DNA of 5,865 nt, taken from positions 1 through 5,865 of the forward strand of contig JAEWGY010000037.1 in the NCBI GenBank assembly GCA_023388035.1, read 5' to 3'. Below, piece by piece: positions 1 through 5,604 of this stretch; positions within the stretch are counted from its first letter, which is position 1, and the number at the start of each line of letters is the position of its first letter. Under the pieces are notes generated by a model. That model saw only the letters and a list, made by a program, of their open reading frames with translations, ran no database searches and was not told the DNA's origin. The stretch comes from Bacillota bacterium (lineage in GTDB: Bacteria; Bacillota_I; Bacilli_A; Erysipelotrichales; Erysipelotrichaceae). The position numbers were made by a program, and so were the translations under genes.

Positions 1-519
1 ACCCAATACCAGACTATTATCATCTAGTTTTAATTCTAAATTTTTTAATTCGCTTATATCTTTAAATAATAAGATGCGAGAATTAGGTTTCTTTTTAACC
101 GCATAATATTTATTATCAAAAAGAATAGTAACTTCATCATCATTATCACTAAGCATATTCTTAAGTTCAGGAAAGGCAGATAGAATGCGTTCATTTTTTA
201 GTTTAACTTTACTTTTTTCTAATAAATCAGATATATAAATGATTTTATAATCCTTATCATAGATTAAATAACCAACATCAGAATAAGTTAAAGCATATTT
301 AATATTAGCATTTAGATTATTTTCAATTTGCTTATTAGATGAAAAGATTTTCTTTTCAAAAAGATCAAATAAATAAATCACTAATAAAATATTAATTCCC
401 ATTAAAAGAATTAAAATTAAAGGTGTACGTAAAAAGATAGTACTAAGAATAATGGCGATTAGAAAAATAATAAAAATAATTAAAATAATAATATTACGAA
501 ATTTCTTAGAATCATTCAT
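1..519 (-). CDS. gdpP: GdpP/YybT-type c-di-AMP phosphodiesterase, N-terminal part (runs off left edge)
   Basis: Reading leftwards from the ATG at 519, the frame stays open for 173 codons to the window edge, so only the N-terminus is present. Residues 9-30 and 32-52 are two hydrophobic membrane segments. They are followed by a soluble region (about 75-155) with the pattern of the degenerate PAS domain of GdpP (GYLIYDKDYKIIYIS, later LLFKDISELKNLE). The last residues (NSLVLG) match the point where the degenerate GGDEF domain begins; the catalytic DHH/DHHA1 part would lie outside. In the family this membrane protein hydrolyses c-di-AMP and so affects wall, osmotic and potassium homeostasis. The assignment rests on domain layout plus position downstream of rpsR and yybS, as in Bacillus. 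The Shine-Dalgarno TGAGG overlaps the stop codon of the upstream gene, with a 6-nt gap between the genes, so translation is probably coupled. A second ATG at 515 is out of frame. Confidence 0.88.
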   Translation of the reverse strand, partial: MNDSKKFRNIIILIIFIIFLIAIILSTIFLRTPLILILLMGINILLVIYLFDLFEKKIFSSNKQIENNLNANIKYALTYSDVGYLIYDKDYKIIYISDLLEKSKVKLKNERILSAFPELKNMLSDNDDEVTILFDNKYYAVKKKPNSRILLFKDISELKNLELKLDDNSLVLG

Positions 520-525
520 AAAACC

Positions 526-1437
526 TCACTTGTAGCGATAATTTTTTAAATGTAAACTATTAGCACTATAAATAAAACCACAGAAAAATAAGATAGGTAG
601 TACTATGAAGGGCATTAAGAAGGTCAAAAGATAAATAATAGCTGGATTGAAATACTTTCTACCCTTCATAAGACTGATCATTTGTAATAAATAATAACCA
701 TTACGGATTAAAATTAAACATAAAGCATAACTTATAATTTGATAAGCGATACCTAAGGCATTGCTTAATTCTATTTTAGCATTTATTATTATGAAAATAA
801 TGGCATTGATAAAAATTATATAAGCTAAATAACATTCCCATTTGGTAAGAAGATAAGATTTAGGATAATCATGTATTTTTAAATAGCGAAAAATAATTAA
901 AGAGAAATTACGAATAATGATTGCTTCAAATAAGGCATTAATAAACATTAAAGCAATAACTAAATAAATCGGCTTAATTAAGGCTGTTAATTCCTGATTA
1001 AAATTATAACTATTAATAATCTTAGCAGCTTCTACTATTTCCTTATCAAAAGGGAAGCCAAAAAGTGGCATGATGATAAAGATTGAGAATAATTCATAGA
1101 TAAAGGTTATTACTAAGATATAAATAAATAAATTAGCTGTTGCCATCTTTTTAAATTTTGCAAGATGAAATAATCTTGCGATTAGCATTGAAAAAGGCAA
1201 AGCGAAGATATTAATTAGATCAGAAAAGATAAAACAAATAAAAATCATACTAAATCCTAATAGTAAGGAATAGTCATTTTTCGTTTTATAGATGTAGATT
1301 ATTTGAATAATAGCGGCTAGGATGATATTAAGGATTCCGAAAAAATCAGCAAAGAAATTGCGATTGATAATTAGAAATACCGCATATAATGCTAGAAACA
1401 TCGCCGCTAGATTTAAGTCTTTAATCTTTTGGTTCAT
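526..1437 (-). CDS. yybS: DUF2232 family multi-pass membrane protein (YybS-like)
   Basis: This 303-residue, very hydrophobic protein has about eight predicted membrane segments (roughly 8-24, 26-48, 55-78, 99-127, 152-174, 202-222, 230-250, 268-290) and a short basic C-terminal tail (KNYRYK). I see no catalytic motif. Size, topology and position between rpsR and gdpP match the DUF2232/YybS family of Bacillota, whose biochemical role is not established. The layout resembles the membrane domains of small-molecule or vitamin transporters, but I would not name a substrate. The ATG at 1437 is the first in-frame start after the rpsR stop and gives a normal family length. It lacks a good Shine-Dalgarno, because the gap upstream is filled by a terminator-like hairpin. 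An internal Met13 is an alternative start, also without a good ribosome site. The gene ends in TGA six bases before gdpP, so the two are probably co-expressed. Confidence 0.8.
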   Translation of the reverse strand: MNQKIKDLNLAAMFLALYAVFLIINRNFFADFFGILNIILAAIIQIIYIYKTKNDYSLLLGFSMIFICFIFSDLINIFALPFSMLIARLFHLAKFKKMATANLFIYILVITFIYELFSIFIIMPLFGFPFDKEIVEAAKIINSYNFNQELTALIKPIYLVIALMFINALFEAIIIRNFSLIIFRYLKIHDYPKSYLLTKWECYLAYIIFINAIIFIIINAKIELSNALGIAYQIISYALCLILIRNGYYLLQMISLMKGRKYFNPAIIYLLTFLMPFIVLPILFFCGFIYSANSLHLKNYRYK

Positions 1438-1464
1438 AATAAAATAAGTCTCAAAAGAGACTTA
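1438..1464 (-). terminator. Intrinsic terminator or attenuator between rpsR and yybS
   Basis: Read on the minus strand, TAAGTCTC, a TTTT loop and GAGACTTA form a perfect 8-bp stem (1464-1445), followed directly by a U-rich tail TTTTATT (1444-1438) that ends at the yybS start codon. This is the form of a Rho-independent terminator, although the stem has only three G-C pairs and the tail is broken by one A, so it is likely partial. It begins just after the rpsR stop codon and would lower transcription of yybS-gdpP relative to rpsF-ssb-rpsR. Confidence 0.7.
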
Positions 1465-1465
1465 A

Positions 1466-1696
1466 TTAATCAGCAACATAAGGCAATAAAGCCATTTGAC
1501 GTGCTCTTTTAATCGCTACCGCTAACATTCTTTGGTGCTTAGCGCTAGTACCAGTGATTCTTCTTGGTGTAATTTTACCATTAGAACCAATGAATTTTTT
1601 TAATAATTCTACATCTTTATAATCAATATAATTTATTTTATTCTTAGTGAAATAACAAGATTTCCTAAAACCTACACGTTGTTTTCTGAAAGCCAT
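1466..1696 (-). CDS. rpsR: 30S ribosomal protein S18
   Basis: This 76-residue basic protein has the classic S18 core: RKSCYFTKNKINYIDYKDVELLKKFI at 12-37 leading into GKITPRRITGTSAKHQR (40-56) and the C-terminal helix IKRARQMALLPY. S18 binds 16S rRNA as a heterodimer with S6 in the platform of the small subunit. Only one cysteine remains in the N-terminal CYF region where zinc-binding S18 types carry more, so this looks like the zinc-independent form. The start at 1696 is preceded by a strong AAAGGAGA site in the 12-nt gap after ssb. The order rpsF-ssb-rpsR is the standard one in Bacillota and keeps both S6:S18 partners in one transcript. Confidence 0.98.
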   Translation of the reverse strand: MAFRKQRVGFRKSCYFTKNKINYIDYKDVELLKKFIGSNGKITPRRITGTSAKHQRMLAVAIKRARQMALLPYVAD

Positions 1697-1708
1697 ATTT
1701 TCTCCTTT

Positions 1709-2173
1709 CTAATACCAAGGTAAATCATCATCAGCAATTTCAAGATCTACCTCATCATTTGTACTGTAATTATTTGTTTGAGCGTAGTTAGTATTTTGAT
1801 TAAAATTATTCATCTGTTCACCATTATAATTATTATTGTTAGATGAATAAGTTCCTGCACTACTGTTACTTCTATTATCTAAAAATTGCACCGAATTACA
1901 AGCTACGGTAGTGGTATAAACCATTTGTCCATTTTTCTCATAACTACCAGTATTAATTGATCCATCTACAGCAATAAGTGCTCCTTTTTTAATAAAGCGA
2001 CCAAGATTTTCTGCAGTCTTACCAAAACATACACAGCTAATAAAATCAGTTACATCTTTTTCACCTCTTCTATTAACTGCTAAGGTAAAGCGACAAATAG
2101 GTAAATTATTGCTAGACATTCTAATTTCTGGATCTTTGGTAATTCGACCAATTAAGATAACTTTATTAATCAT
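1709..2173 (-). CDS. ssb: Single-stranded DNA-binding protein (SSB)
   Basis: This 154-residue protein has an OB fold at about 1-105, recognisable from MINKVILIGRITKDPEIR, CRFTLAVNR (27-35), FISCVCFGKTAENL (44-57) and GSYEKNGQMVYTT. It then has a disordered Asn/Gln/Ser/Tyr-rich linker (about 102-138) and an acidic tail ending DDDLPWY. Family members coat single-stranded DNA as tetramers during replication and repair and recruit partner proteins through the acidic tip. The usual Bacillota tip is DDLPF or DDIPF; here Phe is replaced by Trp and an extra Tyr is added, which is unusual. The ATG overlaps the rpsF stop by one base (TAATG), with AGAGAGG in the end of rpsF as ribosome site, so translation is coupled to S6. 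Confidence 0.97.
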   Translation of the reverse strand: MINKVILIGRITKDPEIRMSSNNLPICRFTLAVNRRGEKDVTDFISCVCFGKTAENLGRFIKKGALIAVDGSINTGSYEKNGQMVYTTTVACNSVQFLDNRSNSSAGTYSSNNNNYNGEQMNNFNQNTNYAQTNNYSTNDEVDLEIADDDLPWY

Positions 2174-2466
2174 TATAACCTCTCTTTTAAGTTAATAATA
2201 TTGTATCTAATGATATCATGATTAATACGCATTAAACGTTCAAATTCATTTAAGGCAGTAACATCAGCACTGAATTCAGTAATTACATAATAAGCCTTAG
2301 TAAGATCTTTAATTTCATAAGCAAGATCTTTAAGACCCCATTCTGTAACCTTATCGATTGTTCCATTATTATTAGTAATAATTTCATGCATAGTTGTAAT
2401 TAATTCTGCACGTTTTTCTTCACTAATGTTGGGATTAATCATGTACATTATTTCGTACTTGTTCAT
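2173..2466 (-). CDS. rpsF: 30S ribosomal protein S6
   Basis: This 97-residue protein is full length for S6. It opens MNKYEIMYMINPNISEEKR and continues with WGLKDLAYEIKDLTKAYYVITEFSA (43-67) and the helix ALNEFERLMRINHDIIRY, matching the ferredoxin-like S6 fold. S6 pairs with S18 on the 16S rRNA platform. The start at 2466 is set by a strong AAAGGAGG six bases upstream. The gene is first in the minus-strand operon, with its own promoter at 2532-2560 and a structured leader. In Bacillota and E. coli the S6:S18 complex is known to repress its own mRNA, and the leader here has suitable features. Confidence 0.98.
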   Translation of the reverse strand: MNKYEIMYMINPNISEEKRAELITTMHEIITNNNGTIDKVTEWGLKDLAYEIKDLTKAYYVITEFSADVTALNEFERLMRINHDIIRYNIINLKERL

Positions 2467-2525
2467 ATTTTTCCTCCTTTTGGTCTATACGGTCTATTAC
2501 TAGACAAGGAATAGTTATCCTATTC
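2467..2525 (-). promoter_or_regulatory. Structured rpsF leader, probable S6:S18 autoregulatory RNA
   Basis: The predicted leader is about 59 nt. At its 5' end GAATAG (2525-2520) can pair with CTATTC (2514-2509) around a 5-nt loop. GTCTA at 2505-2501 can pair either with TAGAC at 2496-2492 (GTAA loop) or with the second copy of TAGAC at 2487-2483. In the second fold TTCCTT (2511-2506) also pairs with AAGGAG (2479-2474), burying the Shine-Dalgarno and leaving ACCG (2493-2490) in the apical loop. A CCG element in a structured rpsF leader is the known hallmark of S6:S18 binding. The pairings are visible in the sequence; the regulatory role is inferred, and I cannot confirm that the fold matches the published consensus. 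Confidence 0.55.
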
Positions 2526-2531
2526 TTCAGT

Positions 2532-2560
2532 ATTCTAGCAGATTTATCTTTATTTGTAAA
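2532..2560 (-). promoter_or_regulatory. Sigma-A-type promoter of the rpsF operon
   Basis: On the minus strand, TTTACA (2560-2555) and TAGAAT (2537-2532) are separated by exactly 17 nt, with TG one base before the -10 box (extended -10, TGC-TAGAAT). Transcription would start near 2525, exactly where the first leader hairpin begins. The combination of near-consensus boxes, ideal spacing and correct placement upstream of rpsF makes this convincing. Confidence 0.78.
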
Positions 2561-2576
2561 TCTTAGCATTATTAAA

Positions 2577-2587
2577 TCATCTGATGA
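2577..2587 (+). repeat. Small palindrome between the divergent promoters
   Basis: TCATC-T-GATGA is a perfect 11-bp odd palindrome, flanked on both sides by ATTAAA. It lies 16 bp upstream of the rpsF -35 box and 39 bp upstream of the dctP -35 box. It could be a regulator-binding site acting on either promoter, but short palindromes arise by chance in A/T-rich DNA, so this is only a candidate. Confidence 0.25.
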
Positions 2588-2626
2588 ATTAAAGTATTTT
2601 TTCTTAATTATTTTTAAAATATTTTT

Positions 2627-2655
2627 TTGGCAGATTAAATAAGTTCTGTTATAAT
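2627..2655 (+). promoter_or_regulatory. Sigma-A-type promoter of the dctPQM operon
   Basis: TTGGCA (2627-2632) and a perfect TATAAT (2650-2655) are 17 nt apart, with TG at 2647-2648 giving an extended -10. Start of transcription is expected near 2662, leaving a leader of about 61 nt before dctP. The region upstream of the -35 box is T/A-rich, with tracts resembling an UP element. This is a strong promoter by sequence, so any substrate control probably acts through a repressor or the leader. Confidence 0.85.
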
Positions 2656-2674
2656 AAGGTAAAATTAAATGTAA

Positions 2675-2703
2675 GCAGTTTATTTTTATTCTTTATAAAC
2701 TGT
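2675..2703 (+). promoter_or_regulatory. Inverted repeat in the dctP leader (operator or mRNA hairpin)
   Basis: CAGTTTAT (2676-2683) and ATAAACTG (2695-2702) are perfect 8-bp inverted repeats separated by 11 nt, extendable by one G-U pair in RNA. They lie about 14-41 bases after the predicted start of transcription. The centre-to-centre distance of 19 bp, close to two helical turns, and the position just after the promoter fit a repressor operator. The same sequence could be an RNA stem-loop, but it has no long U tract after it and does not cover the ribosome site at 2712-2718, so it is not an obvious terminator or translational lock. Confidence 0.5.
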
Positions 2704-2722
2704 AAATAGATAAGAGGAATTT

Positions 2723-3721
2723 ATGAAATTATTTAAAAAAATTTTAATCACTTCTCTATTATTACTTTTAATTTGTTCTTGTGCTAGTAAGAAAACTAAG
2801 CGAATTATTAGGGTTGCTCATAATCAAGCTAATGTTCATCCTACTAATTTAGGTTTTCTAGCTTTTGAGGAATATATTGAAAGTAAATTAGGAGACAAGT
2901 ATGATGTTAAGGTTTATCCTAGTGAATTATTAGGATCACAAAATCATATGGTACAACTAACCCAAACAGGTGCCATTGACATCTGTGTAGCATCTAATGC
3001 ACTACTCGAATCATTTGAAAAGAATTATGAAATCTTTAATCTTCCTTATCTTTTCAAAAATGCTAAGCATTATCATGCGAGTATGAATGATCCACTAATC
3101 ACTGCAGATTTATTTGAGGCTACTAAAAAATCAGGCTTTAAAACTGTTACTTGGTTTGATGCTGGAACTAGAAGTTTTTATACTGTCAAAAAACCAATTC
3201 ACAGTCCTGATGATCTTAAAGGATTAAAAATTAGAGTCCAACAATCTCCTACTACCATCAGAATGATGGAACTACTAGGAGCTTCAGCTACACCATTGGG
3301 TTTTGGTGAAGTATATACTGCTTTACAAGCTGGAATTATTGATGGAGCTGAAAATAATGAATTAGCACTAAGAGATAATGGTCATGGTGATATTGCGAAA
3401 TACTATTCTTATGATATGCATCAAATGGTTCCGGATATTGTTATAGCTAATGCAGCCTTTCTTGATAATTTAAGCGAAAAAGAAGTTGCTATCTTTAAAG
3501 AAGGTTTTGAAATCGCGAAGAAAGTTCAAAACGAAGAATGGAATAAGGCCGTACTTGATTCAAAGGATAAGGCTTTAAATTCACAGGGCGTAGAATTCAT
3601 TGAAATCGATCAAACACCATTTCAAAATGCAGTCCTACCATTACATCAGGAAGTATTAGATAAGAATCCTGAAATTAAAGATATGTATGAACGTATCATC
3701 GCTAAGGCTAAGGAGTATTAA
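2723..3721 (+). CDS. dctP: TRAP transporter solute-binding lipoprotein, DctP family
   Basis: This 332-residue extracytoplasmic receptor captures an acidic substrate outside the membrane and delivers it to DctQM. The N-terminus is a lipoprotein signal: KKILI, a Leu-rich core, then ICSC with the lipidated Cys at 20, so the receptor is tethered to the outer face of the membrane. The DctP core is clear: GTRSFYTV (148-155), DDLKGLKIRVQQ (163-174) and GFGEVYTALQAGIIDGAENN (193-212). R150, R171 and N211 align by motif and spacing with R127, R147 and N187 of Haemophilus SiaP, residues that contact the ligand carboxylate. A carboxylate substrate (C4-dicarboxylate, sugar acid or similar) is therefore likely, but which one cannot be told. 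The ATG has AAGAGGA a few bases upstream. It is the first gene of the operon, and dctQ follows one base after its stop. Confidence 0.95.
   Translation: MKLFKKILITSLLLLLICSCASKKTKRIIRVAHNQANVHPTNLGFLAFEEYIESKLGDKYDVKVYPSELLGSQNHMVQLTQTGAIDICVASNALLESFEKNYEIFNLPYLFKNAKHYHASMNDPLITADLFEATKKSGFKTVTWFDAGTRSFYTVKKPIHSPDDLKGLKIRVQQSPTTIRMMELLGASATPLGFGEVYTALQAGIIDGAENNELALRDNGHGDIAKYYSYDMHQMVPDIVIANAAFLDNLSEKEVAIFKEGFEIAKKVQNEEWNKAVLDSKDKALNSQGVEFIEIDQTPFQNAVLPLHQEVLDKNPEIKDMYERIIAKAKEY
3711..3715 (+). promoter_or_regulatory. Ribosome binding site that sets the dctQ start
   Basis: AGGAG lies in the last codons of dctP, seven bases before the ATG at 3723. It supports the start at 3723 over an in-frame ATG at 3687, which lies inside dctP and has no comparable site. 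Confidence 0.8.
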
Positions 3722-3722
3722 T

Positions 3723-4196
3723 ATGCTAAAATTTAGAAAAATCTTAGATCAGATAGTTTGTTTCCTTTGTGCTAGTCTTTTTGCTTTAATGACTATCTTA
3801 GTAGTCTATCAGGTAGTAGCTAGATATATTCTAAGCTCACCTAGTACCTGGTCAGAGGAATTAGTATCTTATATCTTTGCATGGATGGGTTTACTGGCAG
3901 TTTCTTATGGTTTTGGTCATTATGAACATATGTCAATTCCGATCTTAAGTGAGAAACTTAAAGGTAAAAAAGCTTTAATTTTAAAATTAGTAGGTGAAAT
4001 TATTTGTATCTCCTTTATTATTCTTGTAATGATTTATGGTGGTTATAAATTCAGTCAACTTGGTTTTGGTCAAGTTACTGCTTCTTTAGGAATTAAAATA
4101 GGCTATATGTATGCAGTAATTCCTGTAGCTGGTATTTTCAGTTTAATCTACTGCTTACTTAACATAGCTGATATCCTTAAAGGATTAAAGGATTAG
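3723..4196 (+). CDS. dctQ: TRAP transporter small permease subunit, DctQ family
   Basis: This 157-residue protein has four membrane segments (about 9-33, 43-63, 86-106, 124-148), the normal size and topology of a DctQ subunit. The family signature YQVVARYILSSPSTWSEEL (29-47) is present, followed by a Trp/Phe-rich second helix and GHYEHMSIPI. In the TRAP complex this subunit packs against DctM as a scaffold and helps dock the receptor DctP. The start at 3723 is chosen because of AGGAG seven bases upstream; an upstream in-frame ATG at 3687 would add 12 residues overlapping dctP, and those residues (NVSSLRLRSIN) do not resemble the family. One base separates it from dctP and eight from dctM, so all three are one transcription unit. 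Confidence 0.94.
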   Translation: MLKFRKILDQIVCFLCASLFALMTILVVYQVVARYILSSPSTWSEELVSYIFAWMGLLAVSYGFGHYEHMSIPILSEKLKGKKALILKLVGEIICISFIILVMIYGGYKFSQLGFGQVTASLGIKIGYMYAVIPVAGIFSLIYCLLNIADILKGLKD

Positions 4197-4204
4197 GAGG
4201 ATTT

Positions 4205-5506
4205 ATGGCTTTAATTGCATTACTGATTATTTTAATTATTCTCGCAATCATCTTAATCTTAGGTTTCCCTATTGCGATTGCGATTGCTCTTTCTTCAATA
4301 ACTTCAATTTTACCTACCCTTGATCCTAGTATCACCATGGTAACTGCAGCTCAAAGAATTTTTGCCGGTATGTCAAATTTTACTTTGATTGCTATTCCCT
4401 TCTTTATTCTAGCTGGTAATATAATGAATCAAGGTGGTATTGCGAAAAGATTAGTGGACTTTGCGTTAGCTATCGTTGGTAAGGTTCCAGGATCTTTAAT
4501 CCATACCAATATTGTTGCGAATGCCTTTTTTGGTGCTATCTCAGGATCAGCTGCTGCGGCTGCTGCGGCTGTTGGTTCAATGGTTAAAGAGCAGGAAGAA
4601 AAACTTGGCTATGATATGGATTTTGCTACAGCTTCAAATGGCGCTACAGCTCCTACTGGCTTACTAATTCCACCTTCTAATGCTCTTATTACCTATTCCC
4701 TAGTTTCAGGAGGTACCTCAGTTGCTGCTCTATTTATGGCAGGTTATATCCCTGGTATATTATGGTCTATCTTATGTATGATAGCTGCAGCCTTCATGAT
4801 TAAAAGGAAAGGTTATAAAAGTAACGCTAAATTCTCTTTTACTAATCTAGTTGATAAGACCTTAAAGGCACTACCTGCTCTATCATTAATTTTTATTGTA
4901 ATAGGTGGTATTGTAGCGGGAATTTTTACCGCAACTGAAGGGTCAGCAATCTGTGTAGCCTACGCCTTAGTTCTTTCAATTATTTATAGAACAATGAGTT
5001 TTAAAAAGCTTTACAAGATTCTAATCCAATCAGCAATGATGTCAGGTGTTGTTGTCTTCCTAATCGGTGTATCTAGTATCATGTCTTGGGTAATGGCCTT
5101 TCTTGGTATCCCACAAGCTATTTCGGCACTATTATTAAGTATCACTAGTAATCAATATGCTTTATTACTGATTATTAATATTATCTTATTACTAGCTGGT
5201 ACCTTTATGGATGTTACCCCTGCAATTCTAATCTTCACACCAATATTCTTACCTATTGTGAAAACCTTAGGTATTCACCCTGTACATTTTGGTATCATCC
5301 TAGTTTACAATTTATGTATAGGTAATATTACACCACCAGTAGGAAACACCTTATTCGTAGCAATTAAAGTGGGTAATACCACCCTAGCTAAGGTTCTTCC
5401 TTATGTACTTAAATATTATCTAGCTATAATCATTGGTTTATTACTAATAACTTACATCCCTAGTATTTCAATGATTTTACCACAGCTTGCAGGACTAATA
5501 AAATAA
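4205..5506 (+). CDS. dctM: TRAP transporter large permease subunit, DctM family
   Basis: This 433-residue, highly hydrophobic protein is full length for DctM and forms the ion-coupled, elevator-type transport channel. Family motifs in order are NFTLIAIPFFILAGNIM (58-74), FFGAISGS (108-115), ATAPTGLLIPPSNALITY (147-164), GGTSVAALFMAGYIPG (169-184), ATEGSAI (243-249), GTFMDVTPAILIFTPIFLPI (332-351) and GNITPPVGNTLF (373-384). The two re-entrant hairpin regions, around 108-160 and 332-384, form the substrate and sodium sites in structurally studied relatives. A run of seven alanines (116-122) follows ISGS and is encoded by a short tandem repeat. AGGAGG overlaps the dctQ stop codon four bases before the ATG, suggesting coupled translation. 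The gene ends the operon, one base before a strong terminator. Substrate specificity is set mostly by DctP. Confidence 0.96.
   Translation: MALIALLIILIILAIILILGFPIAIAIALSSITSILPTLDPSITMVTAAQRIFAGMSNFTLIAIPFFILAGNIMNQGGIAKRLVDFALAIVGKVPGSLIHTNIVANAFFGAISGSAAAAAAAVGSMVKEQEEKLGYDMDFATASNGATAPTGLLIPPSNALITYSLVSGGTSVAALFMAGYIPGILWSILCMIAAAFMIKRKGYKSNAKFSFTNLVDKTLKALPALSLIFIVIGGIVAGIFTATEGSAICVAYALVLSIIYRTMSFKKLYKILIQSAMMSGVVVFLIGVSSIMSWVMAFLGIPQAISALLLSITSNQYALLLIINIILLLAGTFMDVTPAILIFTPIFLPIVKTLGIHPVHFGIILVYNLCIGNITPPVGNTLFVAIKVGNTTLAKVLPYVLKYYLAIIIGLLLITYIPSISMILPQLAGLIK
4550..4570 (+). repeat. 9-bp tandem repeat encoding a polyalanine run in dctM
   Basis: GCTGCTGCG occurs twice in tandem and is followed by GCT, encoding Ala116-Ala122. 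It lies in the conserved small-residue segment after ISGS, where helices pack tightly. Being in-frame, a gain or loss of one unit by slippage would change length by three residues without a frameshift. Confidence 0.7.
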
Positions 5507-5530
5507 AGCGAAGCATTGCTTCGCTTTTTT
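5505..5530 (+). terminator. Intrinsic terminator of the dctPQM operon
   Basis: AGCGAAGC (5507-5514) and GCTTCGCT (5518-5525) form a perfect G+C-containing 8-bp stem, extendable by A-T pairs, around an ATT loop, and the transcript runs straight into six T residues (5525-5530). The stem overlaps the dctM stop codon. This is a strong Rho-independent terminator. Confidence 0.93.
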
Positions 5531-5575
5531 ATTAGCTATAATTATTAAGCTTCTAAATTTAAATCCTTTAGATAT
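5531..5575. other. Short A/T-rich spacer between convergent terminators
   Basis: These 45 bases between the dctM terminator and the bidirectional terminator hold no open frame and no recognisable site. A TATAAT-like string at 5536-5541 has no -35 partner and no downstream gene on that strand. Confidence 0.5.
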
Positions 5576-5604
5576 AAAAATGACTAGTTTAACTAGTCAT
5601 TTTT
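5576..5604 (-). terminator. Bidirectional terminator ending the LPXTG gene
   Basis: TGACTAG (5581-5587) and CTAGTCA (5593-5599) form a perfect stem around a TTTAA loop. It is extended by five A-T pairs (5576-5580 with 5600-5604) to a 12-bp stem. On the minus strand the U-rich tail is 5580-5576; on the plus strand it is 5600-5604 and the following T residues, so it can stop transcription from both sides. The stop codon of the surface-protein gene (5595-5593) lies in its 5' arm. Confidence 0.88.

Noticed and set aside
526..528. Possible reassigned TGA codon (mycoplasma-type code)
   Set aside because: TGA ends the YybS-like protein at its expected length just before gdpP, and Trp is encoded by TGG elsewhere, so the standard bacterial code applies.
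1396..1401. Met13 of the YybS-like protein as the true start
   Set aside because: It would remove the residues leading into the first membrane helix and has no better ribosome site than the ATG at 1437.
1438..1500. Separate promoter for yybS-gdpP inside the end of rpsR
   Set aside because: TTG-type strings such as TTGCCT are present on the minus strand, but no -10 box at acceptable spacing lies before the yybS start.
1735..1870. The Asn/Gln-rich end of ssb as a frameshifted or degenerate region
   Set aside because: A disordered, compositionally biased linker is normal in SSB, and the acidic tail follows in frame.
3687..3722. Upstream in-frame ATG that would extend DctQ by 12 residues
   Set aside because: It lies inside dctP, has no ribosome site, and the added residues do not look like a DctQ start; ATG at 3723 has AGGAG at ideal distance.
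5536..5541. TATAAT-like string downstream of dctM as a promoter
   Set aside because: There is no -35 partner and no plus-strand gene follows; a terminator hairpin comes next.
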